A DNA stretch of 64,000 nucleotides from Cymodocea nodosa (GCA_036874045.1 CM072335.1:20963501-21027500), one strand, 5' to 3'; positions 22,680 to 33,854 are shown, counted from the stretch's first letter. Notes: generated from the letters alone by a model not told the origin. Translations and numbers: made by a program.

Positions 22680-22975
22680 GAATTAAAAATGTATTTGTAT
22701 TTTTCAAATATTAGTTGTAATAAATAATTGAATTTCTTTTTTTTGAAGATTTTCTTCTTTTTATCATTTCTTTCTTGTCATGCACTAAACCTTCATTAGA
22801 ATTTCCATCAGAACTTTCCATCGTGCACTAATCTTTTGTCAGAATTTCCATCAAAACTTTTTGTCCTACAGTAAACCCTTTTCATAATTTTCCTTTTCCT
22901 TTCCGTTAGAATTTTCTTTTTCCTTTTTGTTAGAATTTTCTGTCATGCACTAACAGCCCCTAAAGGTAGTTATTG
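22680..22975 (+). repeat. Subterminal repeats after PIF 1
   Basis: Pyrimidine-rich stretch with repeats of GTTAGAATTTTC, TCAGAATTTCCATCA and (TCAT)GCACTAA. The last unit, GCACTAACAGCCCC followed by TAA near 22959-22975, could be the 3' terminal inverted repeat and TWA target site, but no matching 5' end is in the window. Confidence 0.45.
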
Positions 22976-22979
22976 CTTC

Positions 22980-24086
22980 ATAAGTATTTTGGAAGGTTCT
23001 AGGTGAAACAGTTTGAAAGGAAAGGATTTTTGAAAGGTTTCAAGGTAAATTGTTTGGAAGTTAAATTAAAACAACTACAAGTCATAAAGGAAAGTTTGGA
23101 AAGGTTTCAGGTGAAACTATCTGAAAGATAGTTAATTTCAGAACATTTCAAGATGAATAGTCAGCATTGAAAAAGACATCACGTGTCTAACTTAAAGACT
23201 CACATGACAAGCAGAAATAATGGTTCAAAGAAGTCAGATATTTTGAAAGAAATTTTTGAAAGTTTTCAAATGAAACTATCCTAAAGTCAAATAGTTTCGA
23301 AAGGTTTCAGTACAAGCAGTCATAATTTAAAAAGATCCATGTGATAAACTTAAGTATTTATGTGACAAGGACAGAAAGACTTCTCAAGCGTTCAGAAGGT
23401 TTCAGGAGAGCTTTCGAAAGGTTTCAAATGAAATATTTCAATGAACAAGAAATTTTGGAGGGTTTCAAATATATTGCTCACTCAATGGTAACCTTCCAAA
23501 ATGGGGTCTAATTGTTTGTTAAGTACAATAAGCTAAGTATGTTGGATTTATTTTTGATAACTATAAACCTTAGGTATAAAAAGAAACACATAGAGATCAA
23601 TATACATAAAAATCCATATAGTGAGAGCTATTGAGCAAAACCAAAATTCATAAAAGCACATCTAGTCAAAGTGCAAGAATCTCTCAAGTTGTTACAAGTG
23701 AAAAAGTTCTCTACGCCTAAATCTCTGATTGAAGAAAAGATTGTTGGTTTACTGAAGTTTCGACTAGAAAGCTTCTCTAAAAGTTTGGTTAGAGTTATGA
23801 CTTGAAAGGTCAAAATTGTGGTTGATTCTTACTTCAACTTGAAAGCAAGTGTGTAAGTGAAAGTTGAGAGTGAAGCCTAAGATGTACCTTAAGGGTGGAC
23901 TAGGCATTAGGGGTGAACCACCTAAAGTTCTTTGTGTGCTTGAATTTTGAAGTTTCTTTGTATTATCATAGTTTAGCTTATTGGTTTATTGATTATTTAG
24001 TTAAGCTTAAAATAGTTAAAAATCATTTAGTAATAATAGAGTATAAAATTCTTAAAATTACCATTCACCCCCCTCTAATTCTAACA
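22980..24086 (+). repeat. 5' LTR of copia-4
   Basis: The end is clear: CACCCCCCTCTAATTCTAACA at 24086, then AT and the PBS. The left boundary is approximate. The U3 part holds about ten units of the type GAAAGGTTTCAGGTGAAACT, several paired as inverted repeats. A TATA box GGTATAAAAAG lies at 23573-23583. U3 does not resemble that of copia-2, although their Gag proteins are near-identical in places. Confidence 0.75.
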
Positions 24087-24088
24087 AT

Positions 24089-24103
24089 TGGTATTAGAGT
24101 TGG
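24089..24103 (+). other. Primer-binding site of copia-4 (tRNA-iMet)
   Basis: TGGTATTAGAGTTGG, two bases after the LTR end. It matches the TGGTATCAGAGC-type site complementary to initiator tRNA-Met in plant copia elements, with C-to-T decay. Confidence 0.85.
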
Positions 24104-24138
24104 TTGATCTCAATTCATAGATTTAACCATCTGAGATC

Positions 24139-25680
24139 ATGACACTTTATTTAGTAGAGGGTCAAAACATCCATTGATCTCTTTATTTGATGGTAGCAAT
24201 TACAACTACTGGAAAAATTGGATGGAGTGTTTTCTTAGGAGCTTAGATGTGAAACTTTGGAGAATAGTTGTACATGGTGCACTACTTCCAACCAGTCATG
24301 AAAATGATTATACTGAGAAGGATGAAAGAATCATCCAAATGGATGCTTGTGGTTTGAACACAATTTACTATGCACTTACTATTGAACAGTATAATAAAAT
24401 TTTTGTATATAAGTCTTCCTATGAGGCTTGGAAAATCCTTCAGATTACTTATGAAAGAACCAACTAAGTAAAAGACACTAAAATCAGTATCTTGTTGAGA
24501 AAATATGAATTATTCAAAATGATTGAAAATGAGAATATAACTGATATGTTTTGAAGATTTACAAGAATTGTAAATGAGCTAAGAGGCCTTAGAAAGGATT
24601 TTTCTAACTATGAACAGGTACGAAAGATCCTAAGGAGTTTGACAACTGAATGGAAACAAAAGTCAACTTCCATACAAGATTCAAAGGATCCAAACAACTA
24701 TTCAGTTAAAGATTTATTAGGAAATCTTCTTGCTCATGAAGTATAGAAGAAGGAATGGAAGGAAGAGGAGGGAGCTACTGAAAGAAAAATGGAAAAGAAG
24801 AAAGAACTAGCTTTTCCATCAATAGAAGAACAATTAAGTTTAGAAGAAGATGAAGTATTATTGTTGGCTAGGAATTTTAGAAAAGTGATGAAACATGGAA
24901 GTAAACCCAGTACTTCAAGATCAAAAGTCCTTATATGCTACAAATGTCAAAAAATGGGACATATTCAACTCTACTGTCTTTTTTAGTAGGAAGAGAATAA
25001 ACAAAAGTGGAGGAAGAACAAAAAGAAAATGACACTAAAAGCCACATGGGATGACAATAGATCATCCAATAGTTCTTTAGATTCTAAGGAAGAGACTTGT
25101 GCAAATGTGTGCTTTACTACACAAGAGGTATGCTCTACATCTTCTTTTTGTTCAAATAATGAAAACAATGATTTAGATATAAATAGTCTTCTTTGTACAA
25201 TAGATAACTTGTATATAAAATGTAAAAATTATAAGAAAGAAATTAAAGGTTTAAACTCTTGTTTAGAAAATGCATTTGCTGAAGTAGAAAAGGCCTTAGT
25301 TGATAATAGAGATTTAAAAACAAAACTAGATAATTATAGTTGTAAAAATTTTGATTTGAAAGAAGAAAATAAAAATCTATTAATTGAAATTATTGATTTA
25401 AAAAATACTATATGTAAATTCACCAAAGGAGAAAATAGCCTAAATTAGATTATAAGATCTCAAAGAATAAGAATGAATAAATTTAGCCTTGGGTATGTTG
25501 CACCATAAGAAATTCCCTATTGTGATGGAATGATTTGATCTTATAGAGATGACACCATAGTGTTTGTCATCAAAAGAAGATATGGTCATATATGACTGCC
25601 AAAAGGCAACAGATTTAATGTTTTAAGAACTAACTCTATTGGACCCAAGAAGATTTGGGTACCAAAAGCTTTAATTTCAA
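24139..25680 (+). pseudogene. Copia-4 Gag
   Basis: Copia Gag starting at ATG 24139 ('MTLYLVEGQNI'). A frameshift near 24165 leads into 'SLFDGSNYNYWKNWMECFL', the typical N-terminal Gag core (UBN2/DUF4219-like), followed by 'YELFKMIENENI' and 'VRKILRSLTTEW'. Zinc knuckle CYKCQKMGHIQLYC (24936-24978). A coiled-coil region (25190-25440) follows, then 'FNVLRTNSIGPKKIWVPKAL' near 25615-25675 before protease. Stops near 24467, 24554, 24747, 24986, 25448 and others disable it. It is closely related to the remaining Gag of copia-2 (37267-37821). SIRE/Maximus-like copia. Confidence 0.8.
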
Positions 25681-25865
25681 TATGATTTGTAAGAGTGCAA
25701 GGACAAGCAAGTTCAAATGTCAAGATGGATTATTGATAGTGGATGCTCAAAGTACATGATAGGTAAAAAAAAATTTCTTAAATCTGTTAGAGCTATAAAT
25801 TTAGAATTTGTTAAATTTGGTAATAATGAAAAATGTAAAATTATTGCCATAGGAATAGAACAATT
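25681..25865 (+). pseudogene. Copia-4 protease, truncated
   Basis: Active site 'WIIDSGCSKYMIG' (about 25726-25764) and 'VKFGNNEKCKIIAIG' of a copia aspartic protease. The similarity to copia-2 protease stops after IAIG near 25855, where unrelated sequence leading into PIF transposase 2 begins. No continuation of copia-4 was seen on the other side of the PIF gene. Confidence 0.75.
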
Positions 25866-25870
25866 CAAGC

Positions 25871-26990
25871 ATGTCTTCATCCTCCAATTTAGAACATTTG
25901 AAGATGCTATTGGAAGAGGAAGAGGAGGAAGATGAAATGATCACAAATGTTGTTGTCATGATAGTGACTACTTTACTACTTTCCCTGACAACATATTCAA
26001 GTAGTATTTTAAGATATACTGAAAGAATTTATAGTAAGGAAGGTGTAGAGTATATAACGAGAATAATAGATTCATTATTGCCTAATCAAGTTTACAATTG
26101 CAAAAAAATATAACGAATGAGTCAAGATGTTTTCATCAAATTATCAACTTTGTTAAGGAATAAAGGAATTGTGTTTGGTGGTAGATATGTCACAGTAGAA
26201 GAGAAGCTTGCAATATTCCTTGTAATAGTTGGGTAGAATCAAAGATATGGAGTAACACAAGAGCATTTTCATCACTCTACTTGGACTGTAAGTGTTTATT
26301 TTAATGAAATTCTAAATGCAATAATATAGTTGACTAACATATTAATAGCAAAGCCAACTGCATCAACTCCAAAAAGGATTCGTAATGATCCTACTATTTT
26401 TCCTTATTTCAAGGTAAAATTAGTCATTTGATTGAATTATAGATGTATTTCCAATAAAATTTTCTTTTTATTTAAACGTCTTTCCATTTGTAGAATTGTA
26501 TTGGAGCTATTGATGGAACACATGTAAAAGCAACAATTATAGGAGAGGAAAATGCTAGATTTAGAAATAGAAAAGGTGAATTATCACAAAATATTATGAC
26601 AACTTGCAATTTTGATATGGAATTTATTTATATTATGAGTGGATGGGAAGGTTCAGCATCTAATGCACATATACTTCAAGATGTAATTAGTTGATCAAAT
26701 GGTCTTCGAGTTCCACTAGGTTCTAGTTTCAGCAAATATAATGTTATTATTCTTACATGATAGTTTAATTAGATAAGAATGATTCTTGATAGCTTTGATT
26801 TAAATCTTGTTTGTAGGGAAATTCTATTTGGTTGATGCTGGTTATCCAAATCGACCAGAATTTCTTGCTCCATTTCAAGGTGTTCAATATCACTTAAATG
26901 ATTATGCTATTGATCGACTTCCAAGTAATGCAATCGAGAATTTCAATTATAGGCATTCACAATTATAAACAATCATAAAACACACATTTG
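25871..26990 (+). pseudogene. PIF/Harbinger transposase 2, 5' part
   Basis: DDE transposase like copy 1 but with its N-terminus: an ATG at 25871 near the copia-4 junction, an acidic run of Glu, a helical region, 'VFIKLSTLLRNKGIV', 'VTVEEKLAIFL', 'HFHHSTWTVSVYFNEIL', intron 1 (26413-26493), 'GAIDGTHVKATI' with the first Asp kept, 'FRNRKGELSQNIMTTCNFD', intron 2 (26720-26816), and 'KFYLVDAGYPNRPEF'. The second catalytic Asp is Asn (AAT 26662-26664) and the catalytic Glu is Lys (AAA 26978-26980), both G-to-A type changes. Stops at TAA 26110 and elsewhere. Interrupted at 26990 by copia-2 and resumes at 38872. Confidence 0.85.
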
Positions 26991-27078
26991 TGTTAGGATC
27001 GGTAGACTCACTAGAGGGGGGTGAATGGTGAAGGTGTGAATGTTTTACTTCTTTTAATTTAGAATTAATTGATCTAAT
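26991..27078 (-). repeat. Copia-2 3' LTR, outer 88 bp
   Basis: TGTTAGGATCGGTAGACTCA then a GAGGGGGGTGAATGG run, typical of the terminal sequence of plant copia LTRs. Ends with the CTAAT target copy (27074-27078) of the copia-1 insertion and continues at 32345. Confidence 0.85.
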
Positions 27079-27451
27079 TGTTGTGTGGAAAGATCAAACA
27101 AACTTGGAGCATCTAGGGGTGGTGTGGAGAAGAGATCAATGTGGAAGAGAGGAATGTGAGTGGAGAATTCGAAGAACAACAAATTTACGTGGTTCCCCAA
27201 CACGGGTACGTCCATGGGTGATCAATCTATCGTGATTCCTTGCTTTATGGTTGCTCGTACAAAGAAGGGGGAGAACAAAATCAAGGGATGGTTTGGCATG
27301 GCATCCCTTGGACGTGGATGACCCCTTACATATATAAGGGCAACGGTTGGTGATACCTAAAAGACAAGTTTTCCCCTGTATAAATTATCAAAGAAATACA
27401 ACCATATACAATGACACATACATATACTTGATGGAAGACACACGCATCACA
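27079..27451 (-). repeat. Copia-1 3' LTR
   Basis: TGTTGTGTGGAAAGATC...CACGCATCACA. It contains a TATA-like CCTTATATATG on minus near 27328-27340. Adjacent PPT at 27452-27463 (AGGTGGAGATT on minus). Confidence 0.9.
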
Positions 27452-27519
27452 AATCTCCACCTTGTCTTTCATGAATCTTCACCACGAATAGGTGATGGAT
27501 CACCAAGACCCAACTTGGG

Positions 27520-28185
27520 TCAATAGCAGCAATAGACATTAAGTAAGTCCAAGCAATACTTGAACTTGCTTTCAACAATGCCCTTTGTAAACATATCAGT
27601 TGGGTTGTCCTTTGTGTTGACCTTCATAATCTTTATCTTGTCTTCATTCCTGAGGAAGCGATACTTAACATCAATATGTTTAGTTCTATCATGAAAGACA
27701 TTATCTTTGGAGAGACAAATAGTGCTATGACTATCACAGAAGATATCAGCTTTATCAATGCGCCAACCAAAGTCTCCAAGTAAGCCTTTCAACCAAATCC
27801 CTTCCTTTGTAGCTTCTGTCATAGCCACATATTCAGCCTCAGTTGTGGACAGAGATACCGTAGGCTGAAGAGTTGATTTCTAACTCACAATAGAACCTGC
27901 AAATATAAAGACATAACCAGATAATGATCTCCTTCTGTCAACATCACTTGCATAGTCTAAGTCTGTATAACCAGCCATAGTACAACCCTGATCTGCTGCA
28001 TACATCAAGCCAACACCTGGAGTTCCTTTCAAATATCTGAATATCCTTTTAACTACTTTCCAATGTTCCCTGCCTAGATTGGACATGAACCTACTAATAG
28101 CACTCAAAGGATATGCCAAATCAGGCCTAATGCATACCATAGCATACATAAGACTTCCAACTGCCTGTGCATAAGGAACTCACCA
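27520..28185 (-). pseudogene. Copia-1 RNase H and RT C-terminus
   Basis: 'SLMYAMVCIRPDLAYPLSAI' and 'GREHWKVVKRIFRYLKGTPG' (28020-28150) form the RT C-terminal/connection part. RNase H follows with 'GYTDLDYASDVDRRRSLSGY' (27915-27975), 'STTEAEYVAMTEATKEGIW' (27790-27850), and 'DNPTDMFTKG' near 27580. The catalytic Asp/Glu/Asp motifs are still visible. One stop near 27880 and a final stop at 27520. Confidence 0.85.
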
Positions 28186-29310
28186 CATATCAAGTTTTTC
28201 AAAATCAGTTTGTGGACACATCGCAGATGACAATTTGACATTTCTGTCATAAGGCGTGCTAATGGTTTTGCATGAAGCCATACCAAATCTGCTAAGGATC
28301 TTCTCAATATACTTCTGTTGATTCAAAAATAGCTAACCAAAATTTTTTTCACGCCTAATCTCCATTCCAAGAATTCTGCCAGCTAGACCAAGATCCTTCA
28401 TATCAAATTCTGATTTTAATGTGTCCTTCAGCTCCTGTATCACTTAGATATTCTTCGCAGCTATAAGAATATCATCAACATACAATAACAAATAAACATG
28501 TGTATTCTTATCAAGAGTTTTAACATATACACATGAATCATAGTTACTGCATCTAAAACCAGCTTTAACTATAAAGGTATCAAACCTTTTGTACCATTGG
28601 TGTGGTGACTGTTTAAGTTCATACAAGGACTTATTTAATTTGCACACCCAATCAGTTTTATCTTTCACCATAAACCCTATTGGTTGTTCCATCCAAATGT
28701 TTTCTTCCAACTCACCATGCAAGAAGGCCATCTTTACATCTAGTTGTTCCAATTCTAAATTCTGTGCTGCAGCAATGGATAACAAAATTCTAATAGATGT
28801 ATGACGTACAACAAGAGCAAATATCTCATTGAAGTCAACTCCTTCTCATTGTGAATAACCTTTGACAACTAATCTTGCCTTGTGCTGCACACCTGCGTTG
28901 TCTTGAGTTCCAATCTTCTTCTTATAGACCCATTTGCAACCAACAATATTTGTGTTCTTTGGATGTTTCACTAGTTCCCAAGTCTTGTTCTTATGGAGAG
29001 ATTGGAGTTCCTCCTCCATAGCAGACATCCAAAGACCAGCTTTTAAATCTTTCATTGTAGCTTCATATGTAGGTGAATCAATAGAATCCTCCACCTCAAC
29101 TGCTACCTGTAAAGCAAAAGCAACCAAACTGTCGTAGCCATATCTAATCGGAGGTCTAACGTCTCTTCTAGGACGATCTTTGCCAATGGTTCTTGGTGGT
29201 GGTTGCTCCACCTCTTCCTCCTCAACTTCATTTTCCTGAGTTTCAAATGAGATTTCTTTAATTTCAACTTGATCAGTGATAGGCGACTGCTGTGTGTCAT
29301 CTATCTCCAT
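28186..29310 (-). pseudogene. Copia-1 reverse transcriptase
   Basis: The RVT_2-type RT starts after an acidic linker with 'MKAGLWMSAMEEELQSLHKN'-type sequence near 29000-29060, 'IVGCKWVYKKK' (28915-28950) and 'KARLVVKGYSQ' (28846-28880). The palm has 'LEQLDVKMAFLHGELEENI' (28690-28750) and catalytic 'LLLYVDDILIA' (28460-28490), intact. Stops at about 28846, 28444 and 28335 and one near 28184 prevent expression of a full protein. Confidence 0.85.
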
Positions 29311-30235
29311 CTATTCAGGAAGGGTGTGCTCAATTTCTAGTGTTTCACCTACTAGTCTATTTGTTGCCTGCAAAAGAGAATTCTCATCAAAAGTAACATC
29401 ACGACTATAGATTACTTTATGAGACTCAATATCATATATCTTGTATCCCTTTACACCAACACCATAGCCCACAAATATGCCTTTCTTGGCACGTGGTTCC
29501 AGCTTGCCATTGTTCACATGATAGTAAGCTGGACATCCAAAAATTCTGAGCTTTGAATAACTAGCAGATCTTTTCAACCATACCTCAAGAGGTATCTTCC
29601 CATCTAAGGCACTAGAAGGGGACTTGTTCACTAGATAGGAAGTTGTGTTAACAGCCTTTGCCTAAAACTTTTTACTCAAACCTGCATGAGACAACATACA
29701 ACGTGCCTTTTCTAGGAGTGTTCTATTCAATCTTTCAGCCACTCCATTTTGCTGAGGGGTATACCTGACAGTGTTATGGCATGTAATGCCTTCATCTTTA
29801 CAAAAGTTATCAAATTCTTGAGAACAAAACTCAAGACCATTATCAGTTCTAAGATATTTTACAATTCTATCTGTTTGGTTTTCTACCTGCTTCTTCCAAT
29901 GCTTGAAGCAAGAAAAAGCTTCACTTTTGTGTGTCAAAAAGAAAACCCAGTTCATCCTTGAATGACAGTCAATGATAGAAAGAAAATATCTGGAACCTTC
30001 AATAGAAGGCTGACGTGAAGGCCCCCAACAATCAACATGAATATAATCAAGAACTCCCTTGGAGCTGTGTTGACTGCGTGCAAATGACACTCTTTTCTGT
30101 TTGCCAAAGACACAATGCTTGCACATGTCAATACAAGCAACCTTGTGCCCATCAAATTTGCCCAGACTACTCAATTTCTGCATTCCTTTCTGCCCCAAAT
30201 GACCCATCCTTGAGTGCCACATGACAAAAAAATCC
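29311..30235 (-). pseudogene. Copia-1 integrase
   Basis: GAG-pre-integrase zinc motif 'WHSRMGHLGQKGMQKLSSLG' plus 'CKHCVFGKQKR' (30080-30222). The core has Asp in 'HVDCWGPSRQPSIEG' (about 30020), Asp in 'LRTDNGLEFCSQEF' (about 29840), and Glu in 'QQNGVAERLNRTLLEKA' (about 29735): all three catalytic residues present. The C-terminal part 'FGCPAYYHVNNGKLEPRA' and 'GYGVGVKGYKIYD' follows. Single stop near 29662; ends at a stop at 29311. Confidence 0.87.
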
Positions 30236-30282
30236 TACTTACCAGATATAGCTGATGTAGCTACGCCAACAATTGGAGTGCC

Positions 30283-30633
30283 CTACAGAATGTATAAGGG
30301 ACCAGATTTGGTTCCCTTCATAACAACTAACGAGTCTTTCAGTATGCTGATCTTCCCCTCACCACCTGTATATCTATAACCCTTAGCATCAATGGCCATC
30401 AGTGAGATTAGACTATTTCCAAGCTTTGGGTCGTGCCAAACGTCCTCTAGAATTCTAACTATGCCATCATGCAGTTTAAATTTTATAGTGCCCACACCAA
30501 CTCTAGAGCATACATCATCATTGGCCAAAGTCACTTGACCACCCTCCACTTGCTCGTAGGTGTCAAAATACTCCCTAGTAGGAGTCATATGATGTGGAGC
30601 TCCTGAGTTCATAATCCACTAATCATCAAAATA
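30283..30633 (-). pseudogene. Copia-1 protease
   Basis: Copia-type aspartic protease. The active site is now 'WIMNSGAPHHMTP' (about 30580-30620): the catalytic Asp of DSGA has become Asn, a G-to-A change, so this copy would be inactive. The rest is readable to 'KGTKSGPLYIL' followed by a stop. Confidence 0.82.
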
Positions 30634-30639
30634 GGCACT

Positions 30640-31452
30640 ACAACAAACTGTAAGAGAAAAGTCATCACCTGACGTAGAACTGGTTTCTGCCACAGCAGCC
30701 TTTCCTTTGTTCAAAAGCTTGGGACAATGTGATTTCCAGTGTCCTTTCTCCTTACAATAATGGCAAGTATCCCTAGAGTACTTGCCATTCAACTTACTTC
30801 TGCTTCTATTCTTCCCTCCACCTTGTCTCTAGCTTCTTCCCCTATTCTCTTGATGTTGAAATGAGAGGCCAACACCACTTGCCTCGTTTCTACCATGCAC
30901 CATGTGCTTGAGCTCTTTGGAATGAAGGCTGGACCTCACTTCTTCTAGTGTAATTGAATCTCTTCCAACTACACAAGACTAAACAAAGTTTTCATAACTC
31001 AACGGGAGTGAACAAAGCAAGATAAGAGCTACATCTTCATCTTCTATGACTACTCCAATATTCTTGAGTTCCATCGGAATAGCATTTAGCTGATCTAAAT
31101 GCCGCTTAAGAGGTACATCTTCTATCATCTTTAAGGAGAACAGTCTTTGCTTTAACAACTTATTTGTTAAAGACTTAGTCATATACAATGACTCAAGTTT
31201 CTACCAAAGACCTAATGAGGTAGATTCATCAACAACTTCTATTATAACTTCATCAGACAAACACAACAAGATGGTAGAGTGAGCTTTCTCCTCCTGCAAT
31301 TCAAACTCTGGCAAATTTCTATTCAGAGTAGTTTCCTTATTTAAAGGAGCCCAAATACCTTGTTGCTTTAGAAGTGCTTTCATCTTAATTTGCCATAAGT
31401 TGAAGCTATTCTTACCATTAAACTTTTCTATCTTCAACCCTGAAGTATTCAT
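30640..31452 (-). pseudogene. Copia-1 Gag
   Basis: ATG at 31452 begins 'MNTSGLKIEKFNGKNSFNLW', the N-terminus of Tnt1/Tork-type Gag. 'LYMTKSLTNKLLKQRLFSLK' and 'LCSLPLSYENFV' (UBN2 domain) follow at 30979-31190, then a zinc knuckle CHYCKEKGHWKSHC near 30725-30770. Stops near 31198, 30977, 30832 and 30620, several at positions expected to hold Gln or Trp. Confidence 0.82.
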
Positions 31453-31953
31453 GTTTTCAAAACAACAAACAACCAGCAATACACACAAGATACAATGTGA
31501 TTTCAACAAACACAATTCTGCGGCAAGATATATAATAGCAAGCAATATCTCAACAACAATATGCTACTGAAACTACTAATTTCAATGAAATGCAATCAAC
31601 CACAAGCCAAGCACACTACTTAGCACAAAATAGTAGCAAATACTCGCACAAACTAAGCACAAAAACCACAATCACAAAATGCCCAAAATCCGACAATCAA
31701 AGAATCACTCGTCTAGAAAACTACTATGCCCTAGCCAGATGCCTCCTACTGTATCTCTCTGAATACGAAACTTCTGACCACGAAATTTTAAAGGAAGGAA
31801 GTTCAGGAAGCTTACTACACATCCTCAAAATTTGAGATGCAATGGAGCACGGACGAGGAAGGCACACGACTTGGGCATTGGAGTGTGTATATTGGCTTGA
31901 ACCTTGATCAATCTTTTCGAAACTTCAGATGCAAACCCAGAGATGTCCAACCT

Positions 31954-31966
31954 GGCTTTGATACCA
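31954..31966 (-). other. Copia-1 primer-binding site (tRNA-iMet)
   Basis: Minus strand TGGTATCAAAGCC, two bases from the 5' LTR start at 31969. Identifies the right LTR as the 5' LTR. Confidence 0.88.
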
Positions 31967-31968
31967 GT

Positions 31969-32339
31969 TGTTGTGCGGAAAGATCAAACAAACATGGAGC
32001 ATCTAGGGGTGGCGTGGTGAAGAGATCAACGTAGAAGAGAGGAATGCAAGTGGAAAATTCGAAGAACAACAAATTTACGTAGTTCCCCAACATGGGTACG
32101 TCCACGAGTGATCAATCTATCGTGATTCCTTACTATATGATTGCTGGTATAAAGAAGGGGGAGAACAAAATCAAGGGATGGTTTGGCATGGCATCCCTTA
32201 GACGTGGATGACCCCTTACATATATAGGAGCAACAGTTGGTGATACTCAAAAGATAAGTTTGCCCCTACACAAATTATCAAAGAAATACAACCATATACA
32301 ATGACACATACATATACTTGATGGAAGACACGCATCACA
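31969..32339 (-). repeat. Copia-1 5' LTR
   Basis: 371 bp, TGTTGTGCGG...CGCATCACA; pairs with 27079-27451. Followed by the CTAAT target copy at 32340-32344. Confidence 0.9.
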
Positions 32340-32344
32340 CTAAT

Positions 32345-33702
32345 TATTAGTGAGTTGAAATAGATTAAAATGATGCAAAAGTAGTAAATAGAAAGGAACA
32401 CAAGACAATTTTAGGTGGTTCACCAACTCGGCTAGTCCACCCCCAAGATTCACTTGGGCTTCACTAAGTTTAAGAATATACAACACTTGCTTTCAGGTAG
32501 AAGCAAGAACCAATACTTGAGCTTTCAGGTTGAAGCTCAGCAACCAACCTTTTTTCGAGCTTTCAAGTACAAGCTCGAAACCAACAATGAGTTTTCAAGT
32601 TGAAACTCACGAACCAACAGCTTTAAACTTTTTCTCAGAATTTTTAGCGTATGGAGCTTTTGTGCTGCAGTGAATCTTTGAGTGTATTCTTGAATGTTGC
32701 AGACTTGAGAGTGTGTCTAGAATTTTTGTGTAGCTCACAATATATGATTATCATTTTTCGTTCTTTTGATCTTCTCTTCACTTCTCATATTTATACCAAG
32801 AGGTATAACGATCATATTCTCTTCCAATGGATGTTTTCTACTATACTAGATATGTAGTCAATCCTAAAAATAGTAAGTTACCGTTCTGTTTGATGTTCAG
32901 TAAGTAACCTTCCGATTTCCTTTGATTTTTGGATGGTTATATGTGTAACTCATCAAAGAACATCTGTAACTCACCAAAACTCTACTTAGATCATGTTGTC
33001 TGTGTCATGTGAAAATTTAAGTTGTTCACGTGAGGTGTCATGAGTTTGGAAACTTGTAATTTTAACTTACCGAAAAGTTCTTAACTTTCGGATAGTTAGC
33101 TATAATAACTCTCTGATTCTACATTTAAGCTTTTGACTACTATGTTTCTTAATTCTGCACATTTATAATAAGATAACTTAAGTTTCAGATAGTTAAGTCT
33201 ATAACCTTCCGAAACTTCTCATTTTTTAGATAGTTAGCTTTCCTAACTTTTTGAAAAATCCTTGTATGCTTCTGTTTAGATTTCTACACGTGGGTAAATG
33301 AATGACTTAAATTTCGGATAGTTAGCTTTCCTAACTTTTAGATTTCCTTGAACTTTCGGATAGTTAACTCCTTAACTCTCTAATCATTCAACCAGCTATC
33401 TTTCAAACTCTCCGAAGGCCTTGTATTTTCGGATAGTTAACCTTCTAACTATCCGATAAGGTTTCTGCTACTTAACACTGACTCTTCGGATACTTAAGCC
33501 TGATAACTCACTGAAAATTTATCTCTTCCGAATGGTTAAGCCTAGTAATCTTTTGAAATCTTGTTTATCTCTTGCAGCACATACTGAACTATCTGTGATG
33601 ACTTATCTGCCTTCTGCTCTTCTACTGAACTATCATATCTATGAAATACAAATTGTTTCCTCACATAGGTTTTTGCATTATCAAAATACTAAGGTCTTAA
33701 CA
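32345..33702 (-). repeat. Copia-2 3' LTR, inner 1358 bp
   Basis: Continues the LTR after the copia-1 insertion and ends AAGGTCTTAACA at 33702 next to the PPT. 32657-33702 pairs with 37822-38866. A TATA box (GGTATAAATATGAG on minus) lies near 32781-32797. 33060-33540 holds many TTCGGATAGTTA / TAACTATCCGA palindromic units, this family's counterpart of the GTTGAGTTA arrays in gypsy LTRs. Confidence 0.88.
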
Positions 33703-33716
33703 ATCTCTCCCTTTTG
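33703..33716 (-). other. Copia-2 polypurine tract
   Basis: Minus strand CAAAAGGGAGAGAT ends exactly at the LTR boundary TGTTAAGACC. Confidence 0.8.
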
Positions 33717-33854
33717 ATAATGACAAAATTCTTTACATTTAAATACATGTATTTCACTCCCTAGATTGTTTCTATAAATTCAATCACAAAGAAACTAAAT
33801 AAAGCACAAATTTACATTGAATACAATAATATACACATAAGTAAATTCCTCCCC

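Larger units (their letters stand above)
27079..32339 (-). mobile_element. Copia-1 (Tnt1/Tork-like), complete but decayed
   Basis: A 5261 bp element with both LTRs (27079-27451 and 31969-32339), PBS, PPT and a perfect TSD CTAAT (27074-27078 and 32340-32344). Pol runs on minus. By eye the two LTRs differ at about 29 positions in 371, mostly transitions, so it is not recent, yet it is the youngest layer of this nest by position. Confidence 0.92.

Noticed and set aside
22955-22975. Terminal inverted repeat of PIF element 1
   Set aside because: A 3' candidate (CACTAACAGCCCC then TAA) exists, but no 5' partner was found, so it is not called as a feature of its own.
32651-32857. Paired ORFs 32651-32857 and 37825-38022 with 'SLSVFLNVADLRVCLEFLCS'
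   Set aside because: Both are the same LTR region of copia-2; similarity is LTR identity, not a gene pair.
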